Source: Blakeslea trispora
Taxonomy: Eukaryota > Mucoromycota > Mucoromycetes > Mucorales > Choanephoraceae
NCBI GenBank assembly: GCA_025331445.1
Contig: JAIWNE010000009.1
Span: 1-64,000 of the forward strand
Length of the DNA: 64,000 bases
Direction of reading: 5' to 3'
The notes under the pieces are model-generated. The model did no database searches, had not been told where the DNA came from, and worked only from the letters and a program-made list of their open reading frames with translations. Position numbers and translations under genes: made by a program. Numbering within the stretch: the stretch's first letter is position 1; the number at the start of each line of letters is the position of its first letter. Below, piece by piece: positions 1 to 10,163 of the stretch.

Positions 1-7
1 AGGGAAT

Positions 8-1403
8 ATGATAGCCGATGAAGAACAACACAAGTTAACACACCAGGCACTCTTGCCAAGTCAGCCAACCCCACCAGGTTAGTAACTACAGATACCAAAA
101 TAAGTTCCTATATGTTAATGTAGTATTAGATAGAGAGGAAAATAAACCTCAGATGGATAGACAACTGCAAGTAGTAGCTGTGGTTGATAAAAAGAAAGAA
201 AAACTAATCTTTATTTTAGAGCATTAGAAGCATTGAGAAGAAAAAGAAGAAGAGAAGATGATGCAAAAAGTAATTAAAGAGAGAGACATAAGGCTAATAT
301 CAAAAGTGAATGAAATGATGCTTAACTTGTCTTTTTTATAGTAGCTCACGAAAAATCGCATGTTGTCAAATTAAAGCGGCTCGATGACATATCCACTGAC
401 ACTATGGTAACCATTATAGGACGAGTTTTGTTAAAGCATATACTCACAATAAGGTAAAAAAAAAAAAAAAAGAAACCGACAGAAGATATGGTCCGAGTCA
501 AGCAGAAGGATCAGGTGCCTATTACGACTTTCTGGTCCACGATGGATCCTCATTTTCGTCCCTTGACAGAAGAGGATTGTGCCTTTTTGATGGCTACAGA
601 GCAAGATCCCAAGTGGTACGACATACCTCCTCTAGGGAGACATTATACGGAAGTCTGGTCTATGGAAAACACCGAGTCAAGGTCACCTCATTCCTTAAAA
701 TATATCCATCCATTAGCAGATCGTCAGTTATTTCGGCAGGATGCGAGTTGTGGATTATTGACAGAACGTGTCTTGAGCAGTCTTGTGAAAGAGCCCACCT
801 CGACTATAAATGATGAGGAAGAAGATCAAGAAGACCAAGAAGAGGATGATGAGGGCGAAGATGAAGAAGAAGAAGAAGAAGAGGACGATGAGGAGGAAGA
901 AAATCATGCGAGTGATAAAGCTGAATTTGAAGAGAGATTAAAGCAAGAGCTACATTATATTGGCTTACTGACAGAAGAGGATATAGAATGGGACTTTAAA
1001 GAGGATGATGAGATCTGTGCAGAACTAAGAATGGTAGCACGCGAGCTAAAGGAACAGCACAGTATGAATGAATACCGCAAAAAGAAGCTATTGAATATAG
1101 TAGGCCATCAACTTCAATATGAGCAATACCAGCATGTATTGGACAGTCTGGATCTGCAAGTTGAGCAGTGCTATATTAAGCGAATCGTAAGTCATTTCTT
1201 GTCATCCATGTTCCTAGGATCTAACACTCTTCAAACAGAGAACACAGAAATCAAAAAAGAGAAAAACGCCTCTATCCAAATCCACGCTATCCGAACACGC
1301 TATCTATGCAATGAACAAACGAAAGGCATGGGTGGATGGATTAGAGGGTATCTTTAAAGAAAAGAATTTGATTATGCCTATTGAATCGATATACCAACAA
1401 TAA
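8..1403 (+). CDS. ADA3: Ada3/Ngg1-like subunit of the SAGA/ADA histone acetyltransferase complex (5' end unresolved)
   Basis: Ada3 links Gcn5 and Ada2 in the nuclear SAGA/ADA acetyltransferase module. The main exon (about 483-1186) encodes the conserved C-terminal half: QVPITTFWSTMDPHFRPLTE, then PLTERVLSSL-like residues, a very acidic linker (about 820-905), and the EICAELR...QVEQCYIKR helix region. The open frame continues to 1357 in a wrong frame; splicing 1187-1247 (GT...CAG) restores an Ada3-like ending, AWVDGLEGIFKEKNLIMPIE, with stop at 1401-1403. A 31-nt alternative intron (1187-1217) is also in frame but is too short to be likely. Upstream pieces around 8-77 and 342-413 read like earlier Ada3 exons (SHVVKLKRLDD), but I could not join them to the main exon in one consistent frame, so the ATG at 8 is only a candidate and the gene may start outside the window. 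Family call firm, 5' structure uncertain. Confidence 0.85.
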
Positions 1404-1699
1404 ACCTACTGTTTATGGAAACCACTTTCATGTATTTCATTACTTTTTTTTTTGCTTGATTGATCCGCTTTAAACTCAATTTATTCATCATACAGTCAAC
1501 GAAAAAAAAAAAGGTTGGCCAGCTTGAAATGCTAAAACAAACAATGGGTCACTGATTTGAAATTGGATCATTTAATACAGATCATCAATAAAGAAATGCA
1601 ATATGAAGACTGGCCAAATTCTCTCTTTCTTTTTCTCTTGTTGAATTTTTTTACATTGCTTAGCATGAACAAAGAATACAATTTTGACAGTGAGACAGC

Positions 1700-2460
1700 T
1701 ACCTGTGATGATACAATCATACATGGACTGGGAAGAGACTGCAGCACAAAAAGAGACAAAGAGAAAGACCAAGCCTTACTCTGAAGAGCCCTCCACTCCC
1801 TTGATGTAACAAAAAAAAAGGGAATCATACATCACCAAGAACGAAGCAAAGGTAGATTGATTTATTGCAAGAATTTGAGAACAGGTTCTATCAGTGAAGC
1901 GAGTAGAAAGGCAGGGCCTCTTCAAGTCAAAAGCTATTCGTAAAGTCAAGCAGTGCAATCAAATGACAAACGAAATAGTTGAAAAAGAGATTCCCTAATT
2001 CTATCGCAACCAAAGTAGGAAAGGGATAACCAGCAATACTCAAAGAGAAGCATACTGTATTTATCTTTGAACTGCTGGTGAATGAACCAATATTGAAACA
2101 AGAAGAAGTACTTAATAACGTATCATTCCTAGATATCATGACAGAAAGATGAGATTGTTGCCAAAAGACGAGATGTGGTAGCATACTGGGTTAACCAGAA
2201 CATAGTTTTTTTTTTGTGAATGAATGCGTGTTCTTGGATGAAGCTGGACTCAATAGGAGTATGCATCGCTCATATGGATGGTCTGATGCTGGGAACACCT
2301 TGCAAAATCAGTGTTCAAACGAAGGGAGCAAGTGTCAGCATCTTGGGTCCCTCATGATACTTGATACAACTAACATGAGCTGCAAATATCACAAGTAGCT
2401 GCACTTATTGAAGATCAAGTTGGTCAACGTGGCTATAAGCTTTTCTTATTCTCCTGTTTT
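1700..2460 (+). pseudogene. Decayed DDE (IS630/Tc1-mariner-like) transposase
   Basis: An open stretch at 2216-2398 encodes NECVFLDEAGLNRSMHRSYG, the signature around the second catalytic aspartate of fungal IS630/Tc1-mariner-like DDE transposases (usually F-[LV]-D-E-[AS]-G-F-N). Upstream, broken over several frames, are remnants of the N-terminal part, for example ISEASRKAGPLQVKSY (helix-turn-helix-like) near 1890-1935 and NVSFLDIMTER near 2115-2150, interrupted by stops and frameshifts. Downstream, QVGQRGYKLF near 2417-2446 may be a little more of the catalytic domain. No intact frame and no clear terminal inverted repeats were found, so the element is dead. A related transposase with an open frame lies at the right edge of the window. 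Confidence 0.7.
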
Positions 2461-3220
2461 GAATCCTCTTCTGGTAGGCAGTGGTTTATCTGACAATGGA
2501 TCAAACAGATAATTTAAAAAACATGATAAAAAATCAACGTAGAATTAACCAGCTTGTAGAAAGGTATATGCTTTTTATTAGTTATTGTTTCTTGGGGTAT
2601 TTATAGGAAATTCATCTTGTTCCTGTTACTGCTTTTCATCCGTAATCGTTCTAATTGTTATTGTTGTTACTGTTCTATAGGGTTTGACAGGTTACTATAA
2701 CTTCTTGTACCACACATTTCCATGTAAGCCATCACTGACTATCATAGATTTGGTGAATTGAAGACAATGTTATCAAAAGACAGACTATTAGACACTTTTT
2801 GTGTTTCGTATAACCTGAATAATTTTATAGTAAACGCGTATATTATTTTATAATGTGTATGGATATGACAGGCAGGACGAAAAAAGAAGCTCTGATGGCA
2901 TCCATTTGCATCAGCAGAGAGAACTGAGAAAATTGAATAAAGCATGCTTTGATGTTCTGGCTTGAATTGTGAAAAAAAGGATGATAAAAAAAAAAGCATG
3001 CATTAAATTTCTTTATTGGTAAAAACCCATTTTTTGTCTTGGCGACCCATTTTCATTGGCCGGCTCATTTTCATTTCAAGCTGACCAATCATCATGATTA
3101 TTTTATTGGGCCAACCTTTGGCTGTATGAATGTCATGATGATGATAAAAAGTTTATTTTGCGTTTCCCTTTATTTTTTCTCTTTTCTTCTTTCTATTCAT
3201 TATTATTCGATTATTTCATC
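2461..3220. other. Intergenic, promoter side of the VIP1-like gene
   Basis: No gene seen. The last 200 bases before the next ATG contain T-rich and pyrimidine-rich tracts typical of the 5' flanks of genes in this window. Confidence 0.5.
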
Positions 3221-4357
3221 ATGACTAACAAGTGGACTATGCATGTAAGTAACAGACTATAGGCCATAAAAACACGCTTAACACTGTAAACATACTAGAT
3301 TCCTGAAACACCTTCCCCTAACTATGTTATTGTTAAAAACATTGCCTTGGACTCAACTGAACAAACAGGTAAGAGAAATCTATCATTGTAGCTTGATACA
3401 GAGATTAAACACAAGATATAATAGTAAAGGAGTTCTTTTTGTTCTGTGGTAAAATCAAGGAATTCGAATTAAAGGTGTAAGTAGACAGCAACAGTCAATG
3501 GTAGTATATACTAACGTATGTTTAGTGATGAAGAAGACGAAAAGCATCAAGTAGCCTTGATCCATTTTGAGAGAGAAAGTGCTGCCAAGACAGCTGCTCT
3601 TTTAAGCAATGGTAAATTAGACAAAATTCATCTTTTTTATTATTTTTATCTTATTGATGATTTGGATTTCAGCCTTAATCGGTGACTCTCATATTATGGC
3701 TGCTCCTTACTTTGATGTACCTTCTGTCGATGGGGATCGCAGTGTTGAACAATCAGCAGAAGGTCCTGAATCTCAAGAGACAAAGCCCAAATCACGTATT
3801 GCTGCTGAAATCTTGGCCAATGGTTACATGCTTCAAGACCATGTTGTTGCTAAAGGTCTTGAATATGATAACAAGTACAACGTCTCTTCTCGTCTGACTG
3901 GATTCTTGAGCACATTGCAATCCAATGGTAGGTCAAAGAGGGAGTAATGTGTTGGGGATTTGTGTATTAATTTTGATAAAAGTGAAACAATTCGATGAAA
4001 AATACCGTATTTGGGACAAGGCAGTCAACATTGACCAAAAGTACAAGATTGGTGAAAAGGTTCAGAATGCTGCTCAAACTGCTCAATCAAAGGCTCAAGC
4101 TGCTCTTCAAACACCTACTGGACAAAAAGTGCAAGATCTTGCTCAACAAACAATGTCTCAAATTGCAGCTGTTCATTATGAAGCCAAGCGTATTCAAGTA
4201 AGTGTTTCTCTTTTTTTTTTTTTATTTTGGTGCTAGATATATTTGAAACTGATCTTGAACAATCGATTAGGGTGACAAAATTAACACAACAGCTACTCCC
4301 AATGAAACTCCCAAGGCTCCTGCAGATGTCCCCACAACTGCTAATGAAAAGGCTTAA
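3221..4357 (+). CDS. VIP1-like RNA-recognition-motif protein
   Basis: Spliced from seven exons: 3221-3244, 3299-3368, 3425-3476, 3526-3611, 3673-3927, 3983-4197 and 4271-4357, summing to 262 aa with all phases consistent. The N-terminal third is one RRM: NYVIVKNIALDSTEQT (beta1/RNP2-like), EFFLFCGKIKEFELK (helix and beta2) and QVALIHFERESAAKTAALLS (RNP1-like strand and helix). The rest is Ala/Gln-rich with a helical VAKGLEYDNKYNVSSRL segment and a low-complexity tail. This arrangement matches fission-yeast Vip1 and plant-type VIP1 RRM proteins, whose molecular role is poorly known. The first exon codes only eight residues. The ATG follows a T-rich leader. The family call rests on domain layout, not on a search. 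Confidence 0.8.
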
Positions 4358-7300
4358 ATAAAACGTGTATTTTTTCTTTCTCCTTTTTTTTTTTCTGTAA
4401 ACAAAGTCTGAAATCAAATGGAAAATTGTATTGTTCTATTTAGCGCTTTTTTTTTCTTTTCTAAATCATATGAAAACAGTTACTCCACTCTCGCTGTAAA
4501 GATGTTGCGAAAATAAAAAAAAAGTAAAGAAAATCTATTTCAATAATAAAGGTCTTATTAAGAAGAAACAAAAACTCATTGGTTGGTTATCCATTGTGAG
4601 AGAGGACCAATTGAGCACACAACCTTATTAGACAAAATTGCCTAAATGGACAAGAGTTTAATAGCCCCCCCCCCTTTTTTTTTTAGGATGAAAAGTAGAA
4701 AAGAAATGACCATACAAAAGGGTTAGATGCTAGAGCATTAGGCAGATGAAAGGGAGAAAAGATGAGATAGATGAAAAAAAAAAAGACGAGATCTTGGTGT
4801 GTTGAGACTTCAACCTTAAGTCATTCTATACAACAGAAACTATATCTTCATTGGCCAGGCCGACTTCAGTATCAATACGATGAAGGGTCAGGTCCGAGCC
4901 AAAACAGATAAAACTATACTTTTAAAAGCAAAGACTAAGCGGATAAGCCAATCTCGTAATTCTATTTGTACTTTCAAGCAAAGAAGTAGAATCTTCTTCA
5001 AGTCAAGATTATAGGAGAAGGGGATTGCAGGTGAGTAAATAATCAATACAATGTATAGGGTTCTTTTTTTTTTTTCTTTATCGAAACTCATATCATCTTT
5101 ATTGTATTAAATGTAAAGGCGTTCTTTATGCAACCCGTACAACAGTGTGTGAAAGGAAACAAGCACCAAATAAGGTCTCCTCCTCTTCAATTGCTGGCCT
5201 TGCACTAAAGGTAGGTCTCGAACAAGCAAGCTTCATGCTGTGTATTCCAACCTAGATTGCCTTGACATGATATACTTTAAAGTTAACTAGTGAACAACCT
5301 ATCTATCATCTCTTTTGTTATGTACTGAAATGAAAGGATTAAGGAGTTTTTGTTCAGAAAGTATTTCAAATGCCTCAATATATAAGCCAGGCTTGACTAA
5401 ATAGTCAAACGCTTGTGTATCAAAATGTCTATAAGTGACTAGAAGCGAGTCTTGTTGCTGTCGCTTCTAGTAATCAATTGATAGTCCTGACACCAAGCTC
5501 AAAATTAGTTTCAATACACGCACTGGAGGAAAAAAGTTTTTAGGGCCTATGGTTGCTACCATATGTATTCAGATTTAAATTTACATTCTTATATAAACCT
5601 TCTCACTATAATCGACTTTCCAAGGCTTTTAAACAGACATGCAATAAACAAAAAAAAATACGACAATTGAAACAATACCGAGCTATTCATATATCGTCTA
5701 TATGTATTAAGCAGGTATTAGTCAGATAGTATGATTCCCCTTTTCTCATGTTTCAATGGATCTTGACTAGTTCTGATTTTCCTTTATGATGTATACATAT
5801 CCCGGCTGAACAAGAATCAATTATGATTTTATTGCAAGTAAACAATGCAGTAACAATTATATCAGCTCATTTGTACACTACAGCAATATGTGTTTATGCA
5901 TCATTATGATTGGTGTATAAATGAAGTTGTCAATTTGATTGTCTGAAACTAATTAATTCTGATCTTAACAAAGAAAGCTAAACTTTTGAAAGTTATTTTT
6001 GTCATCAACCATATAAATCTATATTTGTATCGCTTAGAAGGAGTGGTTTACTAAAGTACAGAAAAAAGGCCGATGAAGGGGGTGGATCTTGGAGATCGCA
6101 AACTACTCCAAAAAGGAAATACCTTGTCAAACATATGCTTAATAACAGACTCATATGGCTCTGTCAAGATCCGAAAAAAAAAATCATGAAATACAAGAAG
6201 CATAGGTGAGGAGGAAGTCATGTCATTGTTTCGAGACCAAAGAGCTTAATAAAGTTGAGTCATAATAAAGTACCGATTGTCAAGAGATACATAAATGCAA
6301 TTATGTCTATCCGAATTTCATTTTATTGCATCTATAGGTCTCGGCGCTTACTTCAAGAAGCGCCGGCTCCAAGACATACAAAAGAGAAGAAAGAAGTCAT
6401 CTTCGCTTCAGGATTAGCATTAGATACAGGGCGAGGAACAGGCAAGGAACAGACAATAAATTGGAATAAAAACAAAGACAAATTTCTCGCCTAGTACTAA
6501 GCCTAGAATGTTGAGGAGGACTACTCTTACTTGCAACGTTTATTGGTCGATTTCTTTTTTTTTCTTGAAAACTCAAAATCAAATGAAATGAACTTGACTT
6601 CCATATTGGATACAAGTGGGCTACGAGGAAGAATGGAATAACCATCTGTATAACATAGATCTTTTCTTCAAAAAGCCCCGCTTAATTGTTGTTGACATCA
6701 ATTTCAATAAGACATAGGTTGTCCTGAGGCAAAATCTCCTCAAACAAAAAAAAAAAAAAAAAGAGGGCAGCGTCGAGGTATCAAAACATAAACAATTGAT
6801 GATGAAACTCCTTTCTGCCTAAAGCAACCAGAAAGATCCTGTTGAATGCATATCCTAGGCCTCAAATACAGGAGGCAAGCTCATTAGGCCTCAATCTGTG
6901 ACTAGAGTGTGTTGGACAAAGATTTAGGTGGTTGGTGTGTATTGTTACAAGTACTGGATGGAGAATCTAAGCCACGTGAATGGTTCCAAGTTTGCGCAAA
7001 CACCAATTTTCATATGTTGAACTGTATTCTAAAGATAAGTGAGTTTAACCTATTCTTTATCATGATTAGCCTAGTAGCATTTCTCTCTCTCTCTCTCTCT
7101 TTTAAACGTGAGAATTTGGAATTTCTTTTTCTCTCTCTCCCCTTTCTTATGTTTTACAATAGATATTAAAAACGTCAAGTAATTGATACATCGTGTCATA
7201 GAAAATGATGTGTTGTATTACAAAAAAAAAGACACCAGTGGTTGACTTTAACAGATAAGGCTTATTTAGGGTTCAATTTTCTCTGTTGCTTGAAAGAGAA

Positions 7301-9167
7301 ATCTGACTTTTGCCTATAAACGGTATTTGGTTCTGATCAGGAGATCAGCAGCACGGTAGACACCACTGTTACATCAAATGAATGGTTGTGCCTATTAAGG
7401 ATATTGAGTTTCGCTCGACTTTTGACTATATATGGCAACCTTTTTTGCTAGCACAAATGGTATTTCTCGAATAAAAAAAAAAAAAAATTAATGAGAGACA
7501 GCCTCCCCTTCATTTAGGATGAGAATACCAAAGAGTCTAGCTCCTAACAGGGTAGCACTTTATGTAAGGTTTCAAAATAAGAATAGAAAAACACACACAT
7601 TTTTTTTTACCTGTGCGTCATTGTGAGCACTATCTTTATAAAAAATAAAAATAAAAACAAAAGAGCAAATCCATCTACTATGGCATCTATCGTCTTATGA
7701 AAAAGAGGAATCATCAACTCATATATTACTCAATTTTATTATTATTCTTTGTTTTTGTTTATTAGTGATATTCATTATTTTTTTTTTTCTCTTGGGCTAC
7801 AAACATGTTTGCAATTGATAAACTCACTAAATAATAGACTATTGCTGCTTGTGGAACTCTTTTATATGATTCGTTATGACAGCCCTTTGACTTCTTCTTT
7901 TTTGATTGTAATTGAAGAAGAAGAAAAAACCTTTGAAGCAATCAACATTCATAGCTCAAATTAGGCATAGGATGTTTCTTTTTTGTATTTTCCTATTTCT
8001 TCTATAGTCTGTAAAGAAGAAGAAAAAAGGGCACATAAAACCGAAAACCGAAGAAAGTTCAATGTGCAACTTTAAGCTAATTATGAATAGAAACCTTAAA
8101 AAACAAGGTTTTTTTTTTCTTCTTTTCTTTTGTTGTGTTTACAATAAGAATAAACAATAGCTAGAGAACAAAAAAGAATCGATGACATGGCAAGAATCTA
8201 GGATAAACAATAGGCTCTCGTTTGGCACAAGAGAAAACAAACAACAATGACTACTAAAAACCGAAATAAGAATATATGCTTTTTTCTTGTACGCCTTTGT
8301 AATGGCAGGGAATGAAATATGAGTGGCTCTATTGTTGTTTCCAATGATATTATAAATAGGAAAAAGGCACAAGTCTCATGACGGAAGCATATTCTCTAAA
8401 TCAAAAAGTCTATTGATAACATAGATAGACTATTCAAGTCCAATAGAAAAGAAAGCCAACTCAAACAAGCTCTTATCATTGTTGTGGTTGTAGTTGTACA
8501 CACTCAGCTTATCAGCTTACATAAAAAGATATTATGCAAAAATAAATCTAATTGACTTGCCTTATTCTGTTTGTCTTTTTTCATGAATAAGAATGACACA
8601 CTAGTCAAGTAAAACGACCAGAGCCATGAGAAAAAAAAATTAAGCACATTCAGATTTCTTATCACTGTGTAAGCTCACAAACTGAAGGGGAGATACAAGA
8701 ATTTCATTTTAAAAATAAATGACAGAAAGTAGATATTAATATTCTCTCTCCATTTATTTTCATTTTACAAAGAAATAGACAATATGAGGTGCAGCTCATA
8801 TATTGCTTCAATAAACGCATTATTGGTTGCTCAATTACTGAATAGCGGCCTTTGACTAAATTTAGCAAACGTGCGGTATATTTGAAAGGAAGGTACAAAA
8901 AATCAAAAAAAGGAAGTAAAGGAAGGGATGTAGTCTAAAAAGAAAAAAGAGGGTTTAATTTCAACCTGAGGTATTTTACGAAAATCAGGAGCAGGCAAAT
9001 TTCAATTCTATGAAAACAACTTAGTTGTATTTTGATTGGATGGACAATCGCTTTACTGACTATATAACCAAACGAAAAGCAATGTCTTTAGTTTTCAACT
9101 TTTTTTTTCCTATCTCTCTCTATTTTCTCTTCAGTTTAAGAAAGTCTTTCCAACAACATAAGCAAAA
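4358..9167. other. Gene-poor intergenic region (4.8 kb)
   Basis: I find no convincing gene. Open frames are short and sit in low-complexity AT-rich DNA. It holds a C10T10 tract at 4665-4684, poly-A/T runs, a CT microsatellite near 7083-7100, and a perfect hairpin at 5438-5471 listed separately. A short frame near 6909-7035 looks mildly protein-like, but nothing recognisable flanks it. The last 150 bases are the T- and CT-rich leader of the HMG-box gene. Confidence 0.5.
5438..5471. repeat. Perfect 11-bp inverted repeat with 12-nt loop
   Basis: The arms ACTAGAAGCGA (5438-5448) and TCGCTTCTAGT (5461-5471) are exactly complementary and separated by 12 nt. It lies far from any recognised gene and is not followed by a T run, so it does not resemble a simple terminator. 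Role unknown. Confidence 0.6.
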
Positions 9168-10163
9168 ATGACAAAAACAAACAACCAATCTTCAATCCCT
9201 CGACCCATGAACTGTTTCTTGCTCTATCGTCTTGAGAAGCAAAAGGAAATTGTTGCTAAATACGCTGGCGTAAATCATCGTGACATTTCAAAGATCATTG
9301 CTCAATGGTGGAAGAAGACAACAAATGAAGAAAAGGAACCTTACCGAGAAAAGGCACGCCTCGCTAAGCTGGAACACCTTAAATTGTAAGTACAATGGCT
9401 GTCATCCATCATGCTTGATATTCATATTCCGATTTCTTTTTTTTTGTTTAGATACCCTGATTACAAGTATATGCCCAAAAAGAAGACAACACCTAAGCGT
9501 GTGTATATTCGCAAGAATAAGAAGAACGATTTCATGTCGCGTGTATCTCATGATAGTGAACTGATGAATCTTGCCCTTCCTCATTGTCAACCTCCTCAAG
9601 GACCCGTGGAAGAAATGATCAACCGAGATGCTCATGTTTCTGAAATCAAGTACATGAATAAACCCCACCCTCAACTCTCAGAGTGTCTCTACCGTCAAAA
9701 TGTCTTTGATTGTTCTTCTCCAGAATCTTCTTATGACAAGCATACACCTCTGTTAAGTCCTTATTCTGAATCGCTGGCAGATCAAGAATTCTTCTCTCCT
9801 ATGACATCCTACCATTCAATCGAATCATCCACTACAGCTTATGTCAATTCAGCAGATCAACAAGACCCTGCCTATAGTATTCTCAATAAGCCTTACATCA
9901 ACAGCACAAACGCTTACAATCCTCATTATAATCCTCACTATAACCATGACTATTTACCATACTTTGATCATGATGCATCAAGCTTCAGCTATTCTGATTC
10001 AAGCAAATCACAGCCATCCTATCCTTGTGTCAATCAAGAAAACCTGTTTGGCTCTAATTTGCTGCCATCCTACTATACTGACAGCTTAAACGATAGCTAT
10101 TCCATGTTTGATAGCAACTCTTGCGACCTTGGCTTTATTGATCCCTCTCTTCTTTCGATGTGA
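9168..10163 (+). CDS. Single HMG-box (MATA/SOX-like) transcription factor
   Basis: Two exons, 9168-9385 and 9452-10163, encode 309 aa. Residues about 10-80 form one HMG box: IPRPMNCFLLYRLEKQKEIV, then NHRDISKIIAQWWKKTTNEE and YREKARLAKLEHLKLYPDYK, with the box split by the intron near its end. A basic stretch (PKKKTTPKRVYIRKNKK) follows, probably a nuclear localisation signal. The remaining 200 residues are Ser/Tyr/Asn/Pro-rich with repeated NPHYN-type units, typical of a disordered activation region. The family includes fungal mating-type and sexual-development regulators. The 5' leader is strongly pyrimidine-rich and the nearest gene upstream is almost 5 kb away, so it has a large private promoter region. 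Target genes cannot be told from sequence. Confidence 0.88.

Noticed and set aside
1218..1357. Direct reading of the ADA3 exon to a stop at 1357
   Set aside because: It leaves the Ada3 frame; splicing 1187-1247 restores a C-terminus that matches the family.
9168..10163. HMG-box gene as the mating-type (sexM/sexP) locus
   Set aside because: The known flanking genes of the Mucorales sex locus are not here; only the domain type matches.
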